From: Bacteroidales bacterium UBA6401
GTDB taxonomy: Bacteria > Bacteroidota > Bacteroidia > Bacteroidales > UBA932
DNA length: 39,032 bases
Assembly: GCA_002438635.1 (NCBI GenBank)
Contig: DJPX01000036.1
Coordinates: 1 to 39,032, forward strand
Reading direction: 5' to 3'
Below, in pieces: positions 25,757-32,898 of the stretch. The notes below the pieces were generated by a model. The model searched no databases and was not told the origin of the DNA. It saw only the letters and a list, made by a program, of their open reading frames with translations. Each line of letters starts with the position of its first letter. Within the stretch, counting starts at the first letter, position 1. Position numbers and translations under genes: made by a program.

Positions 25757-27562
25757 CTACTTTTTCAATAATTCAGAACTTCTAGTGATGAATTCGGCTA
25801 GATCCTTGCCCTTCAGTAAACCCTTAGAGAGAAGTGCCAAATCCACTACCTGGTGTAGGGTGTCTTTGGTGTTATCCCTATCATTCCATATTCGAGTGAT
25901 AACAGGATTTTCCATGTTGACTTTAAGGGTATATATTTGAGGCATTGAGCCATAGAAGTTCATACCGCCTCCGATGGATGACATATCGCGATAACGGCGC
26001 ATAAACTCGTTCTGGGTTATGAGTACTGGTTCTGCATTTTCTCCTAAGTTGGCAGGTTCCACATCCCACTCGGCTCCAGAAGGGAGTACGCTCTTGAAGA
26101 GTTCGCTAAGTGCTTTCTTGTCATCCTCACTCATCTCTGGTTTCACTTCATCCTGTTTAGGGATAAGATTAGAAGCGGAATCCGAATCTACACGGGCAAA
26201 TCTGCTACCCTCTATCTTTTGCTCTAGAAGACCGACAAAGTGCGAATCGAGTTCGCAATCCATAAGTAGAACATCGTATCCTAAGTCTTTAACGGCTTTT
26301 ATAGAAGGGTATTGTTCTTCAGTGTTCGTTGCATAAAGGAAGACCAATTTGCCATCTTTATCTTTTTGCTTTTCTTCGATTAGTTTCTTGTATTCCTCTA
26401 TACTATAGTATTTCCCATCTGTATCCTTGAGAAGGGCAAAATCCATGGCTCTCTCGCAGAATTTTTCATCGGAAAGCATACCATACTCAATGAAGAGTTT
26501 TATGTTATCCCACTTCTGCTCGTATGTCTCCCTTTGGGTCTTGAATATATCTTCTAGTCTATCGGCTACTTTCTTCGTGATGTAGGTGCTAATTTTCTTA
26601 ACATTAGCATCTGATTGAAGATAGGAACGGCTCACATTCAACGGAATGTCGGGAGAGTCGATGACACCATGCAATAGAGTAAGGAAGTCAGGAACTATAT
26701 TATCCACATGATCGGTGACGAACATCTGGTTACAATATAATTGGATCTTGTTCTTGTTGATAGCCATCCTCTCCTTTATTTTCGGGAAGTAAAGGATACC
26801 TGTAAGCGTGAATGGATAATCTACATTAAGGTGTATGTAGAACATAGGATCCTCTTCATAAGGATACAAGGCGTGATAAAAGTTTATATAATCTTCATCC
26901 TTTAACTCTGATGGTGCTTTAGTCCATAGTGGCTCAACGGAATTAATTACTTTTCCATCGAACTCTATAGGAACAGGCATGAACTTACAATACTTATCAA
27001 GCAAGCCCTTGATTCTATCTTTGTTTGCAAACTCATCAGAGTCACTGTCCAAGTAAAGAGTTATGGTAGTACCTCTGTCCTTTTTCTTGCACTCTCCCAT
27101 TTCGAACTCAGGAGAGCCGTCACAAGACCAAAAGACGCCTTTAGAATCTTCCCTGTAACTAAGAGACTCTATCGTAACCTTGGTGCTAACCATAAACGCT
27201 GAGTAAAATCCTAAACCGAAGTGGCCAATAATCCCACTTGCCTGATCTTTGTATTTGGCTAAAAATTCGCCGGCAGAAGAAAATGCTATTTGATTAATGT
27301 ATTTATCTACCTCTTCAGCGTTCATACCAATACCGCGATCCGTTATTTTAAGGGTTTTAGCTTTTTCGTCGAGTTCAACCTTAACTGTAAGATCTCCTAA
27401 CTCGCCTTTCCATTCGCCTGAAGATGCAAGGGCTTTCAGTTTACTAGTTGCATCGACGGCGTTAGCCACCAATTCACGAAGAAAAATTTCGTGATCACTA
27501 TAAAGAAATTGTTTAATAACCGGGAAAATATTCTCGGTTGTTACTCCTATTTTACCTTTCAT
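25757..27562 (-). CDS. htpG: Chaperone HtpG (Hsp90)
   Basis: HtpG is the bacterial Hsp90, an ATP-dependent homodimer. The 601-residue product has the ATPase motifs ELVANAVDATSKLK (Hsp90 usually reads NA.DA), ITDRGIGM and GIIGHFGLGFYSAF. The middle domain has GVIDSPDIPLNVSRSYLQ with the catalytic arginine, and the C-terminal dimerisation region ends in ITRSSELLKK. It is shorter than the about 680 residues I recall for Bacteroides HtpG but seems complete. It follows the acyl-CoA synthetase with 66 bases between. Those bases hold the same palindrome as dnaK and a strong hairpin. Confidence 0.95.
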   Translation of the reverse strand: MKGKIGVTTENIFPVIKQFLYSDHEIFLRELVANAVDATSKLKALASSGEWKGELGDLTVKVELDEKAKTLKITDRGIGMNAEEVDKYINQIAFSSAGEFLAKYKDQASGIIGHFGLGFYSAFMVSTKVTIESLSYREDSKGVFWSCDGSPEFEMGECKKKDRGTTITLYLDSDSDEFANKDRIKGLLDKYCKFMPVPIEFDGKVINSVEPLWTKAPSELKDEDYINFYHALYPYEEDPMFYIHLNVDYPFTLTGILYFPKIKERMAINKNKIQLYCNQMFVTDHVDNIVPDFLTLLHGVIDSPDIPLNVSRSYLQSDANVKKISTYITKKVADRLEDIFKTQRETYEQKWDNIKLFIEYGMLSDEKFCERAMDFALLKDTDGKYYSIEEYKKLIEEKQKDKDGKLVFLYATNTEEQYPSIKAVKDLGYDVLLMDCELDSHFVGLLEQKIEGSRFARVDSDSASNLIPKQDEVKPEMSEDDKKALSELFKSVLPSGAEWDVEPANLGENAEPVLITQNEFMRRYRDMSSIGGGMNFYGSMPQIYTLKVNMENPVITRIWNDRDNTKDTLHQVVDLALLSKGLLKGKDLAEFITRSSELLKK

Positions 27563-27572
27563 AATATCAAAA

Positions 27573-27605
27573 AATTGCGTTTTCTGCGGAAGAGAAAACG
27601 CAATT
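27573..27605 (-). terminator. Perfect 13-bp hairpin with T-run just upstream of htpG
   Basis: AATTGCGTTTTCT and AGAAAACGCAATT are exact complements around a 7-base loop. On the minus strand four more T follow, then the htpG ATG, 10 bases from the stem. It could terminate the acyl-CoA synthetase, or act as an attenuator or temperature-sensitive leader of htpG. Confidence 0.75.
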
Positions 27606-27615
27606 ACTATTCCAT

Positions 27616-27628
27616 TGACAAAATGTCA
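27616..27628. promoter_or_regulatory. Palindrome upstream of htpG shared with dnaK
   Basis: TGACAAAATGTCA is identical in its 13 bases to the core at 1350-1362 upstream of dnaK. It starts 53 bases upstream of the htpG ATG and abuts the stop codon of the acyl-CoA synthetase at 27629. Confidence 0.65.
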
Positions 27629-29278
27629 TTATTTATACATAAATCGCTTTATGCTCATCTTAGGCGTTTTTGCAAAAGGTTCCAAAACTATTTCTACTTT
27701 AGCCAATTTGCTATAGGATGGAAGAGATTTATTGGCATTAATGCGTATGTTTTCCGGAATGTCTGCAATCGCTTCTTCGTCCAATCCGGCCTTTTTTATG
27801 GCGTCGGAATCAAGATATACTAAGGCGACTAACTTTGAAGCTCTATCCACTACCACGGATTCGGTTACGAAATTCTGCGAATTAACGACAGCTTCTATTT
27901 CTTCTGGGTAGATGTTTTGTCCAGATGCGCTGAGAATCATATTTTTAGAGCGTCCTTTTATAAATATGTTCCCTTCCTTATCCATAATGCCAAGGTCGCC
28001 GGTACGCAAGAACCCATCATCTGTAAATGCGGCTGCCGTGGCTTCCGGATTCTTATAGTAACCTAAGCAGATATTGTCTCCTTTGGCCTGAATCTCGCCT
28101 GCGACTTTGTGTTGATCTACTGAATCGATTCTTACCTCGGCACTATCAACCTTCTTTCCGCAGGAGCCGACGGCATAACGATCCCAGCTCTCATAGGCTA
28201 ATAGTGGTGCTGCTTCCGTCATCCCATAGCCGACTGTGTAGTGTAGGCCAATTTTATGTAGGCAATTTTCTACTTCCGGATTCAGTGCTGCTCCACCCAT
28301 TATATATTCGCGAACATTACCTCCGAAGGCGGTATCCAGACTTTCACGCACTTTCTTGAAGATGATTTTGTTTAGGATTGGAATGTGTGAAAGAATCTTA
28401 ACAGCGGGTTTGCTGATGGCTGGTTTGACGGAGGACTTGTAGATTTTTTCCATCACAAGCGGAACAGTGAGCACCAAATATGGCTTCACATTTTTCATAG
28501 CCTTAAGCAGGAATGAAGGTGCTGGCGATTTGCCTAGGTAGTAAACGCATACCCCACCTGAGAGAGGGTAGAGGAATTCGAATACCAGTCCATAAATATG
28601 TGCCATGGGTAACATAGACACGATGGTTTCACCCGGCTTACATGGGATGTGCCTATGGGCGAAATCTATAGATGCGCTCACATTCCCGTAAGAAAGCATA
28701 ACGCCTTTAGGGGCGCTCGTGGTGCCGGATGTGTAGTTGATGATGGCTAGGTCGTTTAGGTTGCTGTCATCAACTCTGAATTTGCAATCTTCTTTTTTGA
28801 AACCATCTGGGTAGGCAGCAGAGAAGTCTTTGTCTAAGTTATTGTATATATTTTTGAAGTTTTGATCTGATGTATAGAGTAAACGGAAATCATCCGTGTT
28901 GATAGCGGCTTTCAGTTTAGGCATCTTGGCTGGGTCTAATTTTTTCCAGATGTCTTCATCTGTAAAAAGTATGACGCTATCTGAATGGTCCACTAGAGAG
29001 TTGACACTTTCCGGAAGGAAGTCGGCCAGTATTGGAACTACCACCGTGCCGTAAGTGTTTACAGCAAGAAATGATACTGCCCATCTGTCTGTGTTTTTAG
29101 CGCATAAGGCTATTTTGTCCCCTCTTTTTATTCCTGCTTCATCGAATAGCAGATGAAAGCGGGCTATATACTCAGCCAATTTGCCAAAAGTTATTGTTTC
29201 ACCTTGAAAAAAACAGAGAGCAGGTTTGTCCCAATTCTGTTTGATTGTAGTGTTCAAAAGGTTCAAATAATTGTGCAT
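27629..29278 (-). CDS. AMP-binding long-chain acyl-CoA synthetase
   Basis: The family activates fatty acids with ATP to acyl-AMP and then acyl-CoA. The 549-residue protein has the P-loop motif NYTSGTTSAPKGVMLSYGN at about residue 190, YGMTEAAPLLAYE near 345, and the adenylation hinge TGDLGIMDKEGNIFIKGRSKNMI. The C-terminal lysine region is present near TPKMSIKRFMYK. This fits the FadD/AMP-dependent ligase group, somewhat short for a classical FadD. It precedes htpG, but a hairpin with T-run sits between, so the two need not share a message. Confidence 0.88.
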   Translation of the reverse strand: MHNYLNLLNTTIKQNWDKPALCFFQGETITFGKLAEYIARFHLLFDEAGIKRGDKIALCAKNTDRWAVSFLAVNTYGTVVVPILADFLPESVNSLVDHSDSVILFTDEDIWKKLDPAKMPKLKAAINTDDFRLLYTSDQNFKNIYNNLDKDFSAAYPDGFKKEDCKFRVDDSNLNDLAIINYTSGTTSAPKGVMLSYGNVSASIDFAHRHIPCKPGETIVSMLPMAHIYGLVFEFLYPLSGGVCVYYLGKSPAPSFLLKAMKNVKPYLVLTVPLVMEKIYKSSVKPAISKPAVKILSHIPILNKIIFKKVRESLDTAFGGNVREYIMGGAALNPEVENCLHKIGLHYTVGYGMTEAAPLLAYESWDRYAVGSCGKKVDSAEVRIDSVDQHKVAGEIQAKGDNICLGYYKNPEATAAAFTDDGFLRTGDLGIMDKEGNIFIKGRSKNMILSASGQNIYPEEIEAVVNSQNFVTESVVVDRASKLVALVYLDSDAIKKAGLDEEAIADIPENIRINANKSLPSYSKLAKVEIVLEPFAKTPKMSIKRFMYK

Positions 29279-29401
29279 TTCTTTATGTTTTTAGTTTTCC
29301 TAAAAAATTCTATTATCCAATATGCCTATCGTGCATAGCATCGTGGTGGCAATTAAAAAACGATCTTTGAATTTAAGTCATTCGATTCTTTTTGGACAGA
29401 A

Positions 29402-29409
29402 CAAATATA
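29402..29409 (-). promoter_or_regulatory. Candidate -7 box for the acyl-CoA synthetase
   Basis: On the minus strand TATATTTG matches TAnnTTTG. The leader to the start at 29278 would be about 117 bases. No good -33 box is seen. Confidence 0.35.
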
Positions 29410-29503
29410 GGTAGCGGAAATGTAATTATGGCTTGCTTTCCTCGCAATGTGGCGAAATGAAGCCGTTTTTGTGGTAAAAAATGGGATGTTGTGGCGAATT
29501 TTT

Positions 29504-29511
29504 TAAATTTG
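29504..29511 (+). promoter_or_regulatory. Candidate -7 box for the HAD gene
   Basis: TAAATTTG matches TAnnTTTG 14 bases before the ATG at 29526, giving a very short leader, or about 20 bases to the alternative ATG at 29538. Confidence 0.45.
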
Positions 29512-29525
29512 CAGGGAAATAATCA

Positions 29526-30368
29526 ATGCTTTTGAGTATGAAAAAACCGATAGTAGCACTTATATATGATTTTGACGGAACGCTTGCGCCCGGCAATATG
29601 CAGGAATTTGGATTTATACAGGCTGTTGGTTCCACGCCTGCAGAATTTTGGGCAAAGAGTAATCAGATAGCGGTAGGACAGGATGCCTCGAATGTATTGG
29701 CCTATATGAAGCTGATGTTCGATGAAGCTCGCGCGAAGGGGGTTGTTCTACGCCAAGAGGAATTTAAGAAATTCGGCAAGTCTGTTGAGTTCTTCCCCGG
29801 GGTGAAAGAATGGTTTAAGCTAGTTAACGAATATGGTAGGTCGAAGGGAGTAAAGGTGGAGCATTATATTAATTCAAGTGGGCTTAAGGAGATCGTGGAG
29901 GGTACTACCATAGCAAAGGAGTTTCGATATATCTTCGCTGGCAGTTTTATCTATGACGCTAATGGAGAGGCAGTATGGCCAGGCATAGCTGTAGATTCGA
30001 CAAACAAGACACAGTTTCTCTTTAAGATAAATAAGGGAATTTTTAGTGCCAGGGATAGCACGAGGCTGAATTCTTCTATGGCAGAAGAAAAAAAGAGGGT
30101 TCCTTTCCCTAATATGATTTATTTTGGAGATGGAGAGACTGATGTCCCTTGTATGAAGATAGTGGGAATGTTTGGTGGGCATTCCATAGCTGTCTATAAG
30201 CAGGGTGATGAGAAAAAGAGGGCATTGGCCCGAAAGTTAAAAAAACAGGGGAGGGTAAAGTTCGCTGTTCCTGCTAATTATAGCGCAGATAGTGAGGCTT
30301 TTAAAGTGGTATGCGCAATAATTGATAAAATAAAGGCAGAGACGGTATTGCAGAGTTTGATGAAGTGA
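29526..30368 (+). CDS. HAD-family hydrolase/phosphatase
   Basis: The 280-residue product has the HAD motif I YDFDGTLAPGNMQEF (nucleophile D15, acid D17), a central VEHYINSSGLKEI with the motif II serine, and motif IV YFGDGETDVPCM. These are all elements of an intact phosphatase. HAD substrates cannot be read from sequence. An internal ATG at 29538 (MKKPIVALIYDFDGT) is an equally plausible start. It is a single gene between two intergenic regions. Confidence 0.85.
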   Translation: MLLSMKKPIVALIYDFDGTLAPGNMQEFGFIQAVGSTPAEFWAKSNQIAVGQDASNVLAYMKLMFDEARAKGVVLRQEEFKKFGKSVEFFPGVKEWFKLVNEYGRSKGVKVEHYINSSGLKEIVEGTTIAKEFRYIFAGSFIYDANGEAVWPGIAVDSTNKTQFLFKINKGIFSARDSTRLNSSMAEEKKRVPFPNMIYFGDGETDVPCMKIVGMFGGHSIAVYKQGDEKKRALARKLKKQGRVKFAVPANYSADSEAFKVVCAIIDKIKAETVLQSLMK

Positions 30369-30373
30369 AGATT

Positions 30374-30472
30374 AAAAAAGCCGAATTTTCCTAAACTGGG
30401 CCCATGCTTTTGACCTCTTATAGGAGAATTCGCCTATTTTTAATTTGAAATATAATATAACTACTAACTAAC
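30374..30472 (-). ncRNA. Candidate small RNA of about 100 nt
   Basis: On the minus strand, TACCTTTG at 30486-30479 fits the -7 box, and A/T tracts at 30519-30545 lie where an UP-like element would help. The transcript would run about 100 bases and end at a hairpin (CGAATTCTCCTA with TAGGAAAATTCGG) followed by six T (30379-30374). No ORF of useful size is present. The hairpin may simply be the terminator of the HAD gene on the other strand. Confidence 0.4.
30381..30432. terminator. Terminator-like hairpin downstream of the HAD gene
   Basis: CCGAATTTTCCTA and TAGGAGAATTCG pair with a 27-base loop. T-rich tracts flank it on both strands (TTTTTAATTT on plus, TTTTTT on minus). It is imperfect and may serve both directions. 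Confidence 0.5.
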
Positions 30473-30478
30473 CGAATG

Positions 30479-30486
30479 CAAAGGTA
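30479..30486 (-). promoter_or_regulatory. Candidate -7 box of the small RNA
   Basis: TACCTTTG on the minus strand matches TAnnTTTG; TTG at 30513-30511 is a possible -33 box with a 24-base spacer. Confidence 0.4.
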
Positions 30487-30563
30487 CTATAAATAATTGA
30501 GAAAACCACACAATTCGTAAAAAATTTTTTAAAATTTTTTAATTATTTTATTTTCAATAGTTT

Positions 30564-30665
30564 TTAGTAACGTGAAAAAAATAAGTTGCGTCAGATTAGA
30601 ACGAGATTTTCGAGGAAACAAAAAGATTTACTAAGATGATGAAGGTTATTTTTTTGAAGGTTACT
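30564..30665 (-). repeat. Good copy of the interspersed TTAGTAAC repeat
   Basis: Read on the minus strand it matches the copy at 38044-38146 over its whole length at roughly 90%, with differences mainly at three short internal places. The plus-strand left end is TTAGTAACGTGAAAAAAATA and the right end is TTTTTGAAGGTTACT. The ends are complementary (TTAGTAAC/GTTACT). It lies between the candidate small RNA and the DUF4491 gene. Confidence 0.8.
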
Positions 30666-30772
30666 TAAATTAGCGAGAGCCATCGGTTGTAAAATTTCGG
30701 TTTTTATGGAAAAGTTATTTTTGTTACTTTTGTCAGTTAACTCTTGAAGGTTTAAGTAATGCCATCTTTATG

Positions 30773-30780
30773 TAATTTTG
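30773..30780 (+). promoter_or_regulatory. Candidate -7 box of the DUF4491 gene
   Basis: TAATTTTG fits TAnnTTTG and leaves a leader of about 35 bases before the GTG start at 30822. A second box, TACTTTTG, is at 30725-30732. Confidence 0.4.
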
Positions 30781-30821
30781 GCGGAGTTAGCATAAATTAT
30801 TAACAATATAAAATACGACGA

Positions 30822-31106
30822 GTGAATTTTTCAGGTCTTATAGTCGCTATCGCTACTTTTCTTATTATAGGTGTTTTTCATCCCATAGTCATTAAGAGTG
30901 AATATCATTTCGGTACGCGGTGTTGGTGGGTTTTCGCCCTTTTGGGTATACTTTTTATTGTGGCAAGCTTGCTGATTGCCAATAGTATTCTTAGTACAAT
31001 ACTTGGAGTAGTGGGGTGTTCTTGTTTATGGAGTATATTGGAATTATTTGAGCAGAAAAAAAGAGTGGATAAAGGTTGGTTTCCTAAAAACCCCTCTCGG
31101 CAATAA
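30822..31106 (+). CDS. DUF4491-family small membrane protein
   Basis: The 94-residue protein starts at a GTG. It has three hydrophobic helices (residues about 3-22, 32-53 and 56-72) and the block VFHPIVIKSEYHFGTRCWW that matches DUF4491, a family of unknown function common in Bacteroidota and Firmicutes. A charged tail, EQKKRVDKGWFPKNP, follows. The stop codon lies inside the loop of a two-way terminator, next to tRNA-Cys on the opposite strand. Confidence 0.85.
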   Translation: MNFSGLIVAIATFLIIGVFHPIVIKSEYHFGTRCWWVFALLGILFIVASLLIANSILSTILGVVGCSCLWSILELFEQKKRVDKGWFPKNPSRQ

Positions 31107-31122
31107 CGCAGAAAGGGGTTTT
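31087..31122. terminator. Two-way terminator for DUF4491 and tRNA-Cys
   Basis: AAAACCCCT and AGGGGTTTT pair exactly; the stop codon of the DUF4491 gene is in the loop. On the plus strand TTTT ends the stem, and on the minus strand TTTTT follows, 3 bases after the tRNA. Confidence 0.85.
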
Positions 31123-31124
31123 CG

Positions 31125-31195
31125 AGGTGCCTAGCGGAATTGAACCGCTCTAACTGGTTTTGCAGACCAGTGCCTAACCTCCCGGCCCAAGCACC
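31125..31195 (-). tRNA. tRNA-Cys (anticodon GCA)
   Basis: The minus strand folds as a 71-base cloverleaf. The acceptor stem is GGTGCTT with AGGCACC (one G-U), the anticodon arm CTGGT-CTGCAAA-ACCAG gives anticodon GCA, and the T arm is GCGG-TTCAATT-CCGC. The discriminator is U73, as usual for tRNA-Cys, and CCA is not encoded. It has its own promoter within the 3' end of the porin-like gene. Confidence 0.97.
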
Positions 31196-31205
31196 AAACG
31201 GACTA

Positions 31206-31236
31206 CAAAAATAAGGATTATTTTTTAATTTGCAAA
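31206..31236 (-). promoter_or_regulatory. tRNA-Cys promoter
   Basis: On the minus strand TTTG (31236-31233), 19 bases, then TATTTTTG (31213-31206) match the Bacteroidota promoter; the start site would be a few bases before the tRNA 5' end at 31195. The -33 box is inside the last codons of the porin-like gene. Confidence 0.8.
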
Positions 31237-32180
31237 TTCAGTCGGCATGTTATGCCTACATTGAAGGCGAATCCGGAATAATGGAAGGTGTCGGAGTTTA
31301 GCACCCATTGGCCATCATTGTAGAGTAATATGGCGTGCACACGCAGGGATTCTCCTATTGGATAAAATTCCAAACCACCGGATAATTTGTGCAGAGATGT
31401 TCCGTTTGAGGTCAAATAAGCATCTTTGCCTGAGTTTTGGTCATAGGAATATTTAGCGAAGATATTGATCTTTTCATTTAAATAATAGTCAATTTGAAGA
31501 ACTGTATTAGAGTTCATGAAGGGATCGTCATCGTAGATAGCTCCGAGGCTGATAAAGTCCAGATAAAAACTGAGGTTGCCAAGTGCGATTTTGTTCCCGA
31601 ATGCGAACATGAAGTTATTATCGTTATGGAAAGCATCGAACCAGTTTACAGAATATTTGCTGTGAAATACCCCATGGTGCCCATTCCACGCTAAACTCAA
31701 TGCGTATTTGTTACTTCCTAAAAGGTCATAAGGGTTATTGGATAGTTGCAGGGCTAACTTGTCGTGGCCTTCGTTAAAAGTATAATTGCTGGTAATTCCA
31801 AACTGATAACAAGGCAATTGTGCGCAAAGAATGCTTGGGGCATAAGAGTCGATGGGGGCAACATCGTATTCCCAACCTCCTTGCAGGAATGTTTGTTTTC
31901 CTACAATAAAGTCAAATTTTTCATTTGCCTTTATGCCTATATATGCAAGGTCAGTGGCATCGAAGGCATTGTAATTTACTATGGCTTTATTCAGTCTATG
32001 TCTAAATTTATAGGAAAAAGTCTCATTAATGGAACCTTCACCTTGAATCGAAAACATTTTACCATAGAATCCACTATCATTTGACCAGTCTAGACGCATT
32101 TCTCCTTTTAAATGTAGATCTTGAGCAGAAAGCCATATATAGGAAAAGAATAGTAGTAGTGTTAAAAGATATTTTTTCAT
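31218..32180 (-). CDS. Porin-like outer-membrane protein
   Basis: The 320-residue protein has a signal peptide cut near WLSA-QDLHL (residue 19). The mature part alternates beta strands and tight turns, for example FSYKFRHRLNKAIVNYNAF, KFDFIVGKQTFLQGGWEYD and KINIFAKYSYDQNSG. The strand FIVGKQTF and the overall pattern resemble phosphate-selective porin O/P and other Bacteroidota porins of about 320-400 residues. It is a single gene. Its substrate is unknown. Its 3' end carries the tRNA-Cys promoter. Confidence 0.75.
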   Translation of the reverse strand: MKKYLLTLLLFFSYIWLSAQDLHLKGEMRLDWSNDSGFYGKMFSIQGEGSINETFSYKFRHRLNKAIVNYNAFDATDLAYIGIKANEKFDFIVGKQTFLQGGWEYDVAPIDSYAPSILCAQLPCYQFGITSNYTFNEGHDKLALQLSNNPYDLLGSNKYALSLAWNGHHGVFHSKYSVNWFDAFHNDNNFMFAFGNKIALGNLSFYLDFISLGAIYDDDPFMNSNTVLQIDYYLNEKINIFAKYSYDQNSGKDAYLTSNGTSLHKLSGGLEFYPIGESLRVHAILLYNDGQWVLNSDTFHYSGFAFNVGITCRLNLQIKK

Positions 32181-32203
32181 TTATCTGTCTTTTGTTAGAA
32201 CGA

Positions 32204-32211
32204 CAAAGGTA
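32204..32211 (-). promoter_or_regulatory. Candidate -7 box for the porin-like gene
   Basis: TACCTTTG on the minus strand fits TAnnTTTG and leaves a leader of about 17 bases before the start at 32180. It is 12 bases from the divergent gph box. Confidence 0.45.
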
Positions 32212-32223
32212 TCACTTTTTTTG

Positions 32224-32231
32224 TATTTTTG
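32224..32231 (+). promoter_or_regulatory. Candidate -7 box for gph
   Basis: TATTTTTG fits TAnnTTTG and ends 4 bases before the ATG at 32236, which would make the message essentially leaderless. No -33 box at the usual spacing is seen. Confidence 0.35.
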
Positions 32232-32235
32232 CAGC

Positions 32236-32895
32236 ATGGTAAAATTAGTTATTTTCGATTTGGATGGGACTTTGATAAATTCCATCGCAGATCTTTCAGC
32301 AGCGGCTAATTATGCATTGGCCCAGGCTGGCATAAAGGGACATACTGTGCAGGAATATACAAAAATGGTGGGCCACGGAGTGCGAAAAATGATAGAGAAT
32401 GCCCTTGAACGTAGTTTGAAAAGGTTTCCAACTGACGATCTAACGGAACGAGTATTGAAGGATTTTACGGCGTACTATATAGACCATATCGATGTTCATA
32501 CCAAGCCATATCCCGGAATGGTAGATTTGCTTAAAGAGTTGAATAAGAGGAAGGTGAAATTGGCTGTGGCATCAAATAAATTTCAGGAGGGAGCGGAAAA
32601 ATTGGTTTATGGTCTTTTCCCTGGGATAGATTTCGTGGTTGTGCTAGGAAATAGGGAAGGACTTCCATTAAAACCAAGTGCAGAGGTAGTAGACCATGTA
32701 TTGGAACGTGCTGTTGTTAATAGGGAAGATTGCATGTTTGTGGGAGATTCTGCTACTGATGTTAAGACTGCCCACAATGCAGGAGTACCATGTATAGGCG
32801 TAACGTGGGGTTTTCGTCCTGAAAGTGATCTCGTAGCGGCTGGAGCGGATCATATAGCAAGAAGCGCCACCGAACTGGCAGCGCTCTTAAGGTAG
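32236..32895 (+). CDS. gph: HAD-IA hydrolase, probable phosphoglycolate phosphatase
   Basis: Phosphoglycolate phosphatase recycles 2-phosphoglycolate from DNA repair and other sources. I start at the ATG at 32236 (MVKLVIFDLDGTL); the frame runs upstream but offers only a weaker start. The 219-residue product has the HAD motifs DLDGTL (nucleophile D8), VASNKF, K in LPLKPSAE and FVGDSATDVKTAHNAG. The cap helix has AANYALAQAG and MVGHGVRKM, typical of Gph. Related HAD-IA phosphatases such as beta-phosphoglucomutase are less likely. It converges on the C69 gene, 3 bases away. Confidence 0.82.
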   Translation: MVKLVIFDLDGTLINSIADLSAAANYALAQAGIKGHTVQEYTKMVGHGVRKMIENALERSLKRFPTDDLTERVLKDFTAYYIDHIDVHTKPYPGMVDLLKELNKRKVKLAVASNKFQEGAEKLVYGLFPGIDFVVVLGNREGLPLKPSAEVVDHVLERAVVNREDCMFVGDSATDVKTAHNAGVPCIGVTWGFRPESDLVAAGADHIARSATELAALLR

Positions 32896-32898
32896 TTT

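Larger units (their letters stand above)
30369..30821. other. 453-base intergenic region
   Basis: It contains, in order, a two-way terminator-like hairpin, a candidate minus-strand small RNA with its promoter, an A/T tract of two AAAATTTTTT units (30521-30540), a good copy of the interspersed repeat, and -7 boxes TACTTTTG (30725) and TAATTTTG (30773) for the next gene. No coding frame is evident. Confidence 0.7.

Noticed and set aside
30399..30404. GGGCCC palindrome in the candidate small RNA
   Set aside because: Too short to mean anything alone.
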